From NCBI GenBank assembly GCA_951812715.1, contig OX638323.1, positions 186,001 to 250,000 on the forward strand: DNA of 64,000 nucleotides, read 5' to 3'. The position numbers were made by a program, and so were the translations under genes. This document shows positions 48,033 to 55,682 of the stretch, in pieces. The stretch's first letter is position 1; the number at the start of each line of letters is the position of its first letter. The stretch comes from an uncultured Pseudohongiella sp. (GTDB lineage: Bacteria > Pseudomonadota > Gammaproteobacteria > Pseudomonadales > Pseudohongiellaceae). A model generated the notes under the pieces. The model worked only from the letters and a program-made list of their open reading frames with translations, had not been told where the DNA came from and did not search any database.

Positions 48033-48857
48033 TCATGTTCTTCCGGGGCTACAGGCATGGTCGGACATTCTGGTGCGCAAAATGTTGATTGAGCGCTTCA
48101 CGATCTGTGAGACGCGGGACTCGGTTATGGAGTGAATCTCACCGACCTGCCGCAGTGTCAGGTTTTTCGTGTAATACAGCATTAGGACGTTGGCTTCTCG
48201 CTTGGTAAGTGTGTCAAAAGATCGATCGAGTGCTGTGCGAGCGGCTTGGTCCGAAACGAGGTCCAAGGGGTCCATCTGTGGTCCTGCGACGGTGTCGATG
48301 AAAGGGTCGTTGTGTTCGGATTCGTGAGGACGCCCCTCCAGTTGTTGCGCTAGATACAGTTTGGTCCCGTGTTGATCCTTTTTGATATTTTGAAACCGGG
48401 AAGCGCTGATCGACAACCGGCTTGCGATCTCGCGGTCCGTAGCCTGGCGCCCGTTATTCATTTCAATTTCGTGCCTTGCCTGTTCGGTAGCTCGAATTTG
48501 TTTGTAAACCGATCGAGGCGTCCAGTCACCCCGTCGAATTTCGTCAATTATGCTGCCGTTGACGCGAACATGAGCATACGTTGCGAATGAAGCGCCGTGG
48601 CTGCCCTGGAATTTCGAGGCGGCATCGAGGAGGCCGACGTAGCCTGCCTGCGTCAGGTCATCGAATTGGATCGTAGATTCAGCCGGCAGACGTTTGTATA
48701 TGATTCGGGCGATCTTGAAAACCAGTGGTTTATAGTCGGCCACCAGCTCGGATGCGTCTGATACGTCATCTTGAGAGCCAGCGGCGGATGAAATATCGGG
48801 AACAGGGTTGACGCCTGGATTTGTGTGCGGATTCGACTCTGAGGTCTGATCATTCAT
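48033..48857 (-). CDS. FliA-like (sigma-28 type) sigma factor
   Basis: A 274-residue sigma factor. After a polar 35-residue N-terminus come region 2 (FDDLTQAGYVGLLDAASKFQ, FATYAHVRVNGSIIDEIRRG, DWTPRSV), region 3 (about 130-190) and region 4 (LTKREANVLMLYYTKNLTLR, then ITESRVSQIVKRSI). The DWTPRSV and IIDEIRRGDW segments are those of the FliA group, which normally directs flagellar genes. No flagellar gene is nearby. It probably reads a dedicated promoter class, perhaps in this element. The ribosome site is weak (GGTGA). Confidence 0.85.
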   Translation of the reverse strand: MNDQTSESNPHTNPGVNPVPDISSAAGSQDDVSDASELVADYKPLVFKIARIIYKRLPAESTIQFDDLTQAGYVGLLDAASKFQGSHGASFATYAHVRVNGSIIDEIRRGDWTPRSVYKQIRATEQARHEIEMNNGRQATDREIASRLSISASRFQNIKKDQHGTKLYLAQQLEGRPHESEHNDPFIDTVAGPQMDPLDLVSDQAARTALDRSFDTLTKREANVLMLYYTKNLTLRQVGEIHSITESRVSQIVKRSINILRTRMSDHACSPGRT

Positions 48858-49075
48858 TTTGATTCACCAAGGGGGATTTGTCGCGTTATGAAAAGATTGA
48901 TGCGAGAGCCAAGTTGTCGTGGAAACAAGCGAGAGGTTGACTCCACTTCAAGCGCTTTCGAATCGTGGCGGTCAGGGAAAACCGGTGGTTAGTGATTGAG
49001 GGGTGCTACAGGGCAGTAGTGCTGCCGATAGAGCCAAGCGGTGATCTTGCGATTTAGTGGTATTGTCGAAAGAAA
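48858..49075. other. Intergenic region upstream of the sigma-factor gene
   Basis: No gene seen. It should hold the sigma-factor promoter; no clear consensus is recognised. Confidence 0.4.
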
Positions 49076-49099
49076 AGAGCGGCCCGCAAGGGCCGCTCT
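49076..49099 (-). terminator. Rho-independent terminator
   Basis: Stem agagcggccc/gggccgctct, loop gcaa, followed on the minus strand by TTTTCTTT. It ends the coiled-coil membrane protein gene. Confidence 0.85.
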
Positions 49100-49102
49100 C
49101 GG

Positions 49103-49519
49103 TTATAAGCCGGCGACTGGGTCCGGCGTAGTATTGGTTTCGGGCAATGGCGAGGCTTCATCCTCGGTGGGTGCTTCAAGCTGAGCGGGAGGTTCGTATC
49201 CGAAAACGCCGGATTCGACTCTCGCGAGGCGACCGTTCAAGTCGTACAGTTGCCCATCGATCCGTTCAAGCCGATCATCCATTCGGTCCAGACGGTTGTC
49301 GATACCGTCGAGACGTTGATCGACCGAATCAAAGCGGGCGTCGATACCGTCGAGACGTTGGTCGACCGAATCAAAGCGGGCGTCCATTTCATTTCGAAGT
49401 GAATTGGACATCATCGAAGTGATGCCGAGGTTGGCGCCGATGATCGTGACAATTGCTACCAATGTGGTAATGAGATTCGAATTGATCAACGTTCGGGTTG
49501 GTGTCGGATTGTCGGACAT
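49103..49519 (-). CDS. Membrane-anchored coiled-coil repeat protein
   Basis: About 138 residues from ATG 49519 (AGGAG 8 nt upstream). A membrane helix at about 14-36 is followed by 7-residue repeats RFDSVDQRLDGID, RLDRMDDRLERID and a Pro/Glu/Thr-rich tail. The D-x-R-L-D heptads are typical of Bdr-like or DUF1640-like coiled coils and of membrane-tethered fibres. The repeat unit is partly duplicated at DNA level. Function unknown. Confidence 0.6.
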   Translation of the reverse strand: MSDNPTPTRTLINSNLITTLVAIVTIIGANLGITSMMSNSLRNEMDARFDSVDQRLDGIDARFDSVDQRLDGIDNRLDRMDDRLERIDGQLYDLNGRLARVESGVFGYEPPAQLEAPTEDEASPLPETNTTPDPVAGL

Positions 49520-49687
49520 TTTCATTACTCCTAAGAGGTTATACGAGTTAAGCCCGACTTGGTCCGGAAGGACCCCGTTCAGGGCCGCTTCCAGAAATGG
49601 CGACGCGCAATGCGTGCCTGGTACGGTAATCATAAATCCAAAGAGACAGGGAGAGCAAGTCGGGACGTGGTTTGTGGGAGGAAAGAA

Positions 49688-49710
49688 AAAGCGGCCGTTG
49701 TGGCCGCTTT
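49688..49710 (-). terminator. Terminator, probably bidirectional
   Basis: Stem aaagcggcc/ggccgcttt with A and T tracts on both sides, so it can end transcripts from either strand. It lies after the gene at 49735-50199. Confidence 0.8.
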
Positions 49711-49734
49711 TTTGATTGGGGCATTCGTGGAGCC

Positions 49735-50199
49735 CTAAGAGTGAGTTGGCGAATCGGTCTTGAGCTGAGGCAATTCGACCGTGTCGTTTGGGAAGCCGAG
49801 AATGGGCTCGAATTTGTCGACGGCTTCACACAGGGATCTCGCACTGCAGAAGAGTACTTCGATTTTGGAGATTGTCGAGGAAATCTCGGAATCATCGAGT
49901 GGGGTTTCTGGGAAGAGAAGTTTTCCGATCGTTACGAATGCAATTCGAAAATCGGAGTAGGAACGACTTCGCATGTCGTTCGAGAGGCGCTCGTAGTCCG
50001 TAACGGGATGGGGTTGGTGATTATGGTGCTCGTATTGCATCTCGAGAAATTCGTCCGTGATCTTGCCGAGATTGTCGAGCGTTGGTGTTCTGATGAAGTC
50101 ATACAGAGCATATCGAAGGCCGCAGTCGGCGAAGATCGGTGCAATGGAATTCAGACAGATGCCCAAACGCAATAATGCGGATGTGTTGGTTTCGTTCAT
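49735..50199 (-). CDS. Hypothetical protein
   Basis: A 154-residue protein, probably helical, with no recognised motif. The ribosome site AGGAGA before ATG 50199 is enclosed in a TCTCCT-TATC-AGGAGA hairpin (50206-50221), like the gene at 38743-39078. Its own terminator follows. Confidence 0.6.
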   Translation of the reverse strand: MNETNTSALLRLGICLNSIAPIFADCGLRYALYDFIRTPTLDNLGKITDEFLEMQYEHHNHQPHPVTDYERLSNDMRSRSYSDFRIAFVTIGKLLFPETPLDDSEISSTISKIEVLFCSARSLCEAVDKFEPILGFPNDTVELPQLKTDSPTHS

Positions 50200-50506
50200 G
50201 TGATTTCTCCTGATAAGGAGACAACCGCGGGTTTCCCCGAGGAGGTCTCGAGGTCGTTGGGGATCGGTTAGCAGCGAAGCCTTAAATGGAGCTCAGAACC
50301 GGATGGAACCGAGGTGGTGGAGTGAATATAGACTGTTTTTCGAAGCGTTGCAACGTAAGTGTAGTCTGACGGGTTTTCGGCTTGCTAGCGCTCGGATGGG
50401 GCGGCAAAGCCGCCGTGCCGATCCTGGGCCAGGCCCTTGCCGAGAGATTGGATATTGCTTCGCAAAACCCAATCACGGCTGCGGGTTTGGATTTAAAAGC
50501 GGTGGA
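50200..50506. other. Intergenic region
   Basis: No gene seen in about 300 bp. A ggcggc/gccgcc hairpin lies near 50401-50416. It holds the ribosome-site hairpin of the gene at 50199 at its left end. Confidence 0.4.
50206..50221 (-). promoter_or_regulatory. Shine-Dalgarno-sequestering hairpin
   Basis: TCTCCT-TATC-AGGAGA, 6-bp stem, same as at 39085-39100 apart from the loop. Confidence 0.5.
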
Positions 50507-50785
50507 TCAGGATTGAAGTTTCGATTCATTGCAGCGTCGGCGGAATTCGTTGAGCGTTTCGATATAGCGCCGATCCGTTCCGCGGACGACGATGATGCGC
50601 TGTTTGCGTGGATCGGATGTAAGAACGGCGATTCGCGTAGTGCTGTTGGAACTGGAAACGATCCAGCCCGAATACCTTCGTGTCGAGGAGTAGTAGAAAA
50701 TCGGCGTAAATCCGCGATTGCGCAACTTGCGCTCAGTGGGGAATGGAATTTTCCAGGACTTGCCGGTGGAGGACATGGCGATCAC
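50507..50785 (-). CDS. Small basic hypothetical protein after the ACP gene
   Basis: A 92-residue basic protein (GTG at 50785 or ATG at 50776; no strong ribosome site). GFTPIFYYSSTRRYSGWIVS and RIIVVRGTDRRYIETLNEFR give it a natural protein composition. No family recognised. It lies 26 bp after the ACP gene on the same strand, so the two probably share a transcript. Confidence 0.45.
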   Translation of the reverse strand: MIAMSSTGKSWKIPFPTERKLRNRGFTPIFYYSSTRRYSGWIVSSSNSTTRIAVLTSDPRKQRIIVVRGTDRRYIETLNEFRRRCNESKLQS

Positions 50786-50811
50786 AACGTTTGATCAGGT
50801 GAGCCTCGATC

Positions 50812-51099
50812 TCAGGAAGTGCTCGAAGTCGTGGAGGTCGATGCGACGGGGCTGCGGGTGAGTTCTTGCACAACGGCGCCGACCAGGTCGCCGATTGTCT
50901 GGAGTTCGGAGAGACTGACTTCATCGAGCTCAATGCCCTGTCTCTCTTCGATTTCGTAGACGATTTCAAAGCATGCAAGGGAATCGATTGATATTGAGTC
51001 GATGCGGGTTTCGCTGTGAAGTTCCTGGCCGGGAGCGAGGTCCGCGCATCTGTTGATTAGTGATGTTACGCAAGTGAAGATGGATTTGCGTTGTTGCAT
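50812..51099 (-). CDS. Element-borne acyl carrier protein
   Basis: About 95 residues from ATG 51099 (AGGAGA upstream). The ACP fold is clear: helix 1 CVTSLINRCADLAPGQEL, the phosphopantetheine motif DSISIDSLACFEIVYEIEER (Ser of DSL), and helices through LSELQTIGDLVGAVVQEL. The chromosomal acpP at 61914-62168 has only loose similarity, so this is a dedicated carrier, perhaps for lipid or peptide modification or a signalling role. No synthase or transferase gene is adjacent. Confidence 0.8.
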   Translation of the reverse strand: MQQRKSIFTCVTSLINRCADLAPGQELHSETRIDSISIDSLACFEIVYEIEERQGIELDEVSLSELQTIGDLVGAVVQELTRSPVASTSTTSSTS

Positions 51100-51134
51100 G
51101 AGAGATTCTCCTGTTGTCGGGTTGATGGGAATCG

Positions 51135-52265
51135 TTACAGAATTTCGCCGGTGGCCAAGTCGACGGACCGGGAGAAGTGGCATGTTTTTTCAGTGTAGTT
51201 GAGGTCGACCTTGAATTCGAGAGAGTTCTCGGTGACAAGTATGACGAGATCAGCGGAACCGCCGTCGCCGTTTTCGCAACCGGTATTGGCATGATTCAGC
51301 CATTGGTCGGCGATGGATTCGACTGCGTCCAGCAATGTTACGTTTTGTTCTTCGACAACCTGGCGCCACTGCCCGTCGACGAAGATATTTTTTCGTTGCG
51401 GAAGGCGAACTGTAAAATTGTCGGAGATTTTGATATCGCTGGGCTCCCAGTCGATCGTATCCCAATTGCCGCTGTCTCCGTATCCGCTGAAATAGGCCAT
51501 GATTTTCTCGATCCCGAGTTCGTGCAGGATCGGCAAAAGCGTTTGTGCGTCCGAAATGTGAGAATTCGAATTTGCGGGGTGCGGAAGAAGGTTTGCGGTA
51601 AGTGGTCTAATTTGAAGCAGTTCGTTGATGCGGTTGCGCTGATTCTCGGAAGGCGTCGTGTTACCGGCGCCGCGGACCTGAAGAACTGTAAGTCGTGCAT
51701 TGCCGCTGTCTGGAGAGTGTATGCCAAGCTGCACCGTAAAACGGGTCTTGTCGACGAAAACGACGGCGATTGCAAAGCGGCCGGTTAGGATCCCGGCTTG
51801 GTATGAGGCAACACAGTTATTCTGGCGCTGGCCTTCGAAGGCGAGACGCCGGCTATTTTGAATGAGATAGCCTGGCCATTTGTCAGGAAGCAGCTCGTCG
51901 AAACGAACCAGCTCGTATTCGACGTGTTCTGAAAGCAACTGTCGCAATGTAAAAAGTTTGGATAAGCGATCGTGTTCGCTGCGCCAGCGATTCTGGCTCC
52001 AGGTGAGGTTAAGTGGTTCGCCTAGGTCATAGGCCATTGAGATGGTATCGACGATCGATATGTTGTTCATGCGCATTGCCAGGAATGCGCAGCAGAAACC
52101 CAGAAGGTGATTTTTCTGCGGGGCGACCGCGGCGGCTTTGATCATTAAAACGTAGTCCTCAGGGGAGAGGAAATTCCGACTTCGGAGATCGCGCAGCGGC
52201 GCCAGAACGGATCGAGGAAGTGATTCCTCGTGAATCGCGAGAATGTTGTCTGTTTGCTTGGTCAT
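51135..52265 (-). CDS. PcfJ-like protein
   Basis: About 376 residues from ATG 52265 (4-bp overlap with the upstream stop, AGGAGACC upstream). Residues about 140-175 (LAFEGQRQNNCVASYQAGIL, then GRFAIAVVFVDKTRFTVQLG) resemble the conserved core of PcfJ proteins of conjugative elements, usually an HCV-SY motif. The rest is unrecognised. PcfJ-like genes are common in accessory regions; no biochemical role is established. Confidence 0.55.
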   Translation of the reverse strand: MTKQTDNILAIHEESLPRSVLAPLRDLRSRNFLSPEDYVLMIKAAAVAPQKNHLLGFCCAFLAMRMNNISIVDTISMAYDLGEPLNLTWSQNRWRSEHDRLSKLFTLRQLLSEHVEYELVRFDELLPDKWPGYLIQNSRRLAFEGQRQNNCVASYQAGILTGRFAIAVVFVDKTRFTVQLGIHSPDSGNARLTVLQVRGAGNTTPSENQRNRINELLQIRPLTANLLPHPANSNSHISDAQTLLPILHELGIEKIMAYFSGYGDSGNWDTIDWEPSDIKISDNFTVRLPQRKNIFVDGQWRQVVEEQNVTLLDAVESIADQWLNHANTGCENGDGGSADLVILVTENSLEFKVDLNYTEKTCHFSRSVDLATGEIL

Positions 52266-52621
52266 TGCGGTCTCCTGGTTCGGTTGCCGAAAACAGTGGG
52301 CGTGGCCTTGGACATCCAGGGTTCCGGCTGGATGAGTGACAGCCAATCTTTTAGCGTCGGTATGCGGCCCATGTCCTCGAGGCAATGTTGTTCTCCGATG
52401 TAACGCACGGGAACCTCGCGGCCGTCAGAGTTGGTGATGGTGACGCCGAATACCCGCTCGCACTCGAATATGCCTTCCGCGTGATGCCTCAACGCGCGAT
52501 GGCGGAAATCGCAGAAATGTTCTTTTGTCGAGTCGAACCATTCGTGAATGGGAAGGTAGTCTTTGGGTTTGCCGCCAAATACCCGGGCGGTTGATTCAGC
52601 GTGATAGAACGTATGAGTCAT
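52262..52621 (-). CDS. DUF6915-like protein
   Basis: A 119-residue protein with the family pattern KDYLPIHEWFDSTKEHFCDF, RHRALRHHAEGIFECERVFG and VPVRYIGEQHCLEDMGRIPT. The His-rich centre (HRALRHHAEG) suggests a metal or nucleotide site. Family members are scattered on plasmids and phages with no known role. It overlaps the PcfJ-like gene by 4 bp. Confidence 0.6.
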   Translation of the reverse strand: MTHTFYHAESTARVFGGKPKDYLPIHEWFDSTKEHFCDFRHRALRHHAEGIFECERVFGVTITNSDGREVPVRYIGEQHCLEDMGRIPTLKDWLSLIQPEPWMSKATPTVFGNRTRRPQ

Positions 52622-52702
52622 GGTCGCCTCCAGAGAAAGGGGTACCTACTTCCTTCGTGGAAGGGAGTCAATTGTGGCAAACAACGGCTGAAGAGAAGTT
52701 TG

Positions 52703-52909
52703 TTAGAGGCGTAAAGCCGCCTGCATAACAGCTTCATGCCGCGTGGGCGCTTCGTGAGTGGTGGACGTCAAAGACCGAATTGCCAACCACCTAGAACTTT
52801 GGGTCGGTGTGATTTTGCTGACACGGCCCCAGGAACCGTTGTCAGACTCCCAGATGTATCGGTAATAGCCTTCAGTGATTCTGATCTTGTGTGGATATGT
52901 GATTTTCAT
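52703..52909 (-). CDS. Small basic hypothetical protein
   Basis: A 68-residue protein, MKITYPHKIRITEGYYRYIW and onward, beta-rich start and helical end. Weak ribosome site. Not recognised. It lies between the DUF6915-like gene and two further small genes on the same strand. Confidence 0.45.
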   Translation of the reverse strand: MKITYPHKIRITEGYYRYIWESDNGSWGRVSKITPTQSSRWLAIRSLTSTTHEAPTRHEAVMQAALRL

Positions 52910-52964
52910 TTTGTCGCTCGCCGCTGGGCAGGGGAGCGTGTCCGGTGGTCACGCTCCCTGGTTG

Positions 52965-53066
52965 CTAGGGTGTGGGTTGCGCCGGCGTAAAGACCATGCC
53001 GCGTCGCGGTGGCCTTCGGCCAGTCTTGACTCCGGCCAGAAGTTCGGAGTTTTGAACGATTGTCAT
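52965..53066 (-). CDS. 33-residue translationally coupled peptide
   Basis: ATG 53066 overlaps the TAA stop of the upstream gene (TAATG), so it can be translated by reinitiation. Product MTIVQNSELLAGVKTGRRPP continues RRGMVFTPAQPTP; basic and Pro-rich at the end. No family. Confidence 0.35.
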   Translation of the reverse strand: MTIVQNSELLAGVKTGRRPPRRGMVFTPAQPTP

Positions 53067-53473
53067 TAAGAGCCGTGGTGAGTGCTTCGGGTGGGATTCT
53101 GGAAACCGTACTGGATGATCCTGTCGAGACGGTCCATTCGGGATGGAAGAATGTCGGCGCATTGCTCGCGCCATTTCGTGATCGTTTCGACGAGGGTACG
53201 TTCAGCCGATCGTTGTTGCGGGGCCTTGCCGTTCAAAACTGTCCAAACGTGATTCGAGACGAAGATCCGGTAACCATTTTGCTGCAGGGGCGCCGAGAGC
53301 TTCTTTTCGAAGTCGCGAGCCTGCTTTTCGCGCGAGGGAAGAAGCCGTTCAGCATCGAGGCCGTTGTAGACCTGGTTCATTACGCGGTCGAGGATGACGG
53401 CAGTTTCTTTGGGTAGTTGCTGTCGGCCGGGACTGGAACCAGCAGGGAGGGTTAGTGTGGTCTTGATCTTCAT
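53066..53473 (-). CDS. Small helical hypothetical protein
   Basis: A 135-residue basic protein (AVILDRVMNQVYNGLDAERL, then REKQARDFEKKLSAPLQQNG). No motif recognised. It overlaps the upstream gene by 4 bp and its stop overlaps the following 33-residue ORF, so three genes (53679 to 52965) form a coupled set. Confidence 0.55.
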   Translation of the reverse strand: MKIKTTLTLPAGSSPGRQQLPKETAVILDRVMNQVYNGLDAERLLPSREKQARDFEKKLSAPLQQNGYRIFVSNHVWTVLNGKAPQQRSAERTLVETITKWREQCADILPSRMDRLDRIIQYGFQNPTRSTHHGS

Positions 53474-53679
53474 GTCTTGTCTCCGTCGTCGAGCAGTGAA
53501 GACAGGACCAGGCTGGAAAGGATCTCATCGTCGCTCGGTCGGGTTTCGTCGAAAGAAGGCCTGCAGGTAGCGAGTTCGAAGGAAAGGTATCCCCAGTCGG
53601 CAGAAAGGGGATTCTCGGGATCGATTTCATGCATTGGACATGCCGGCCATGGAAACCGTTCATTTTCTGATTTGGACAT
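53470..53679 (-). CDS. Small acidic hypothetical protein
   Basis: A 69-residue acidic protein with a strong ribosome site (AAAGGAGG, 6 nt before ATG 53679). Trp/Pro-rich start NERFPWPACPMHEIDPE and acidic tail SDDEILSSLVLSSLLDDGD. No family. First gene of the coupled three-gene set. Confidence 0.55.
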   Translation of the reverse strand: MSKSENERFPWPACPMHEIDPENPLSADWGYLSFELATCRPSFDETRPSDDEILSSLVLSSLLDDGDKT

Positions 53680-53734
53680 CGGGCGCCTCCTTTGGAAGTA
53701 ACTTCACCAGAATCATCAAACAAGGCCTTCAGCT

Positions 53735-54037
53735 CTATGCAAACAGGCGCAGCGAGAGGTCGCGGAACCTTGCGTCAATATGGTCCGGCCGGCACTCGTG
53801 CCAAAAGCCGTTGGACAGAACGATATTCAAGCGGCCAGAGCCTGGGTCGCGGGTGAGTCGGATTCGGGTGAGTATCAATTCTTCGATCGTGGTGATGGTG
53901 GACGGAGGCTGAAGTCTCGCCGGCAATGGTTCAATCCTGGAAATGCTGCCGGATCGGTCGATTGCAGCAGACGCGAGCGTGCCCGGGAGCAGGATTTTGT
54001 CCGCGGTGCATTTCCATTTCCTAGGTAGTGATTTCAT
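53735..54037 (-). CDS. Small basic hypothetical protein
   Basis: A 100-residue basic protein (MKSLPRKWKCTADKILLPGT and onward; ILTRIRLTRDPGSGRLNIVL). No family recognised. Weak ribosome site. It is the right-most accessory gene before the replicon; its start faces the AT-rich oriV-like region. Confidence 0.45.
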   Translation of the reverse strand: MKSLPRKWKCTADKILLPGTLASAAIDRSGSISRIEPLPARLQPPSTITTIEELILTRIRLTRDPGSGRLNIVLSNGFWHECRPDHIDARFRDLSLRLFA

Positions 54038-54698
54038 GCCTATTTATACCACGAATAAGGATTTAAAACAATATATATATCAGCAAGTTAAACGATTAAA
54101 AGTATAAAATATCGAGCAGGAAAACCGGCGAGGCGCTGTTTGATTTGGAAAGATATTGATGAAGAGATGGAAGCGAACGGATCGAAAAACTGAATGACCT
54201 GGCAAGAGAGAAAAAAGGCCGAAAGAGACTGAATTTGTACGATGTGAATAGAATTCGATGACGTGGAGTTGGCACGATTCTGGCTACCCGCCCCATTGAT
54301 TACAAAGAAGTAGTATAGATTTACATGTTGGTGATGAGGTTCATTTCTTCTGGGAGTCTCGGGCGGGAATATCCAGTTAGCGGTGCTTGCGCCGCATCAT
54401 CCAAAGGGCGCTTGCGCCCTGCTACTAGTCTGTTATTTCAAAGGTTATATTCTTTATGGTTAAAACCCCGATTAATGTGGAGGACTTACCAGTGAAGGAC
54501 TTAAGCTGCACTTATCCACAGGATGTCCAGTGGATTGATGAAAAGATTCAGGGGGGTTAGGAAAACATGCAGGCAGGGGCGTCGAATGGTCTTAGGTTAA
54601 TGAGATTAGCCGACGAGAATGGCAGGAGTGGTGGTAAAAATGAACGGTCAGGGCCTTGGCAAGATCGGGGGCCAAGACGAGTTCTAGCAGATAGGCTA
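54038..54698. other. Probable replication origin region (oriV) downstream of repA
   Basis: About 660 bp without a gene. It contains an AT-rich patch (about 54045-54115) and one perfect DnaA box TTATCCACA (54512-54520) about 180 bp after the repA stop. In IncFII plasmids the origin lies downstream of repA, after a CIS segment of similar length, and begins with a DnaA box, so the layout matches. No repeats of iteron type are seen. Confidence 0.55.
54512..54520 (+). other. DnaA box TTATCCACA
   Basis: Exact match to the strongest DnaA box. Its place, about 180 bp downstream of repA, is what an IncFII-type oriR would need. Confidence 0.6.
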
Positions 54699-55526
54699 TC
54701 AGGTCAGATCGGCGAAATGCGGGTGTAGTTCAATTTTGGGAGGTGGTGGGTCGAGGCCCAGGCCGAGGCAAAGATAGTGAAGCTGTGCTGAAGAGTACAT
54801 CGTCGCCGGATGCAAATAATGATTAACCGCAGCTCGCGGCGTGATGAGGCCCTTGAAGAGCCAGGGGATGCGTCTTCGGATTCTCTTGTAAGTCTGCTTA
54901 ATCTTGGTGGATCCAGCCTTATGTAACTTTTTCCAGAGAGTCTCGCCGCCAAGTTCAAGAAAAAATTTCTTCTTGAAGGCGACTAGCCTGGGGCTAAACC
55001 GCCAGGTGCCATCGGGGAGCTGTTCGTGTTGTTGTTTCGATATGGAAACGTACCCACAGTGCTCCAGGTCATGGAGAACGGATTTGACTCGATCTCTGGA
55101 AACCCTCGCGCCGCGGAACCAGGGTTGGGACAGAATTATTTTTCGAATGTTATTGATACTGGGACAAACGAGAAAACCCTTGCTTGCCAGGACACCAGGG
55201 ATAGCGCAACGTCGGGTCTGCAGATCGAAATAGTGCTCGAAGAGGGCAACCAGAACGGCAGGGAGCATTTCCCTGGTTTCGCTGCGTCGGCGGCGATGGT
55301 TACGCGGCAGGCCTGCGTGATCGAGCATGTGGTGCCAGCTTGTAAGAAGGCGTTCATCTGTAGCGGTCGCGACGAGGCTTAAGATGATGTCTCGAACAAC
55401 AGGAGGGTAGTGCGCGATTTTTAGCTCTAATTCTTTTGGCGGAAGGCGAAGGTCGGAGGAATCATGGCCGCATCGGTTTCCGTTTTTGCGGCGACGTCGG
55501 AAGGATTCTTTGACTGGATTAAGCAT
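54699..55526 (-). CDS. repA: Plasmid replication initiator, RepA (IncFII-like)
   Basis: A 275-residue basic protein. The centre (ILSQPWFRGARVSRDRVKSV, LEHCGYVSISKQQHEQLPDG, RFSPRLVAFKKKFFLELGG) follows the winged-helix layout of IncFII/IncL-M RepA: a helix binding DNA, a short GYV strand, then a line of the form F-P-x-F-x-x-L-F-x-x-L. A basic KIKQTYKRIRRRIPWLFKGL segment is next. Position between an upstream antisense RNA and a downstream DnaA box strengthens the call. A leader ORF (from ATG 55612) overlaps the start by about 100 nt and may couple translation. Confidence 0.6.
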   Translation of the reverse strand: MLNPVKESFRRRRKNGNRCGHDSSDLRLPPKELELKIAHYPPVVRDIILSLVATATDERLLTSWHHMLDHAGLPRNHRRRRSETREMLPAVLVALFEHYFDLQTRRCAIPGVLASKGFLVCPSINNIRKIILSQPWFRGARVSRDRVKSVLHDLEHCGYVSISKQQHEQLPDGTWRFSPRLVAFKKKFFLELGGETLWKKLHKAGSTKIKQTYKRIRRRIPWLFKGLITPRAAVNHYLHPATMYSSAQLHYLCLGLGLDPPPPKIELHPHFADLT

Positions 55527-55607
55527 GCTCCATTTAGGCGGGGCAAAATTCCGAAAAAATTCGAAATTCCTATTGACAGCGCCAGAGGGGGTCTATAGCA
55601 TTGAGGG

Positions 55608-55682
55608 CACATATCGCCTTCAATCACTTTCTCAGCGGTGAGCGGCAAATTAAAAAACCGGTTTGTTGGCCGGTTTTTTTAT
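55608..55682 (+). ncRNA. Candidate CopA-like antisense RNA to the repA leader
   Basis: A plus-strand promoter (TTGACA 55573-55578, 17-bp spacer, TAGCAT 55596-55601) is followed by a short transcript with a ctca/tgag hairpin that ends in a strong terminator (55652-55679). It is convergent to and would pair with the leader of the repA mRNA, as CopA/Inc RNAs do in IncFII plasmids. The -10 is only a fair match. Start about 55608 is an estimate. Confidence 0.5.
55652..55679 (+). terminator. Terminator of the antisense RNA
   Basis: Stem aaaaaaccgg/ccggtttttt with an 8-nt loop and a T-run after the right arm; symmetric, so it could also act on the minus strand. Confidence 0.8.

Noticed and set aside
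55427..55612. Leader ORF overlapping repA, as a separate gene
   Set aside because: Weak ribosome site and 100-nt overlap. Kept only as a possible coupling leader in the repA entry.
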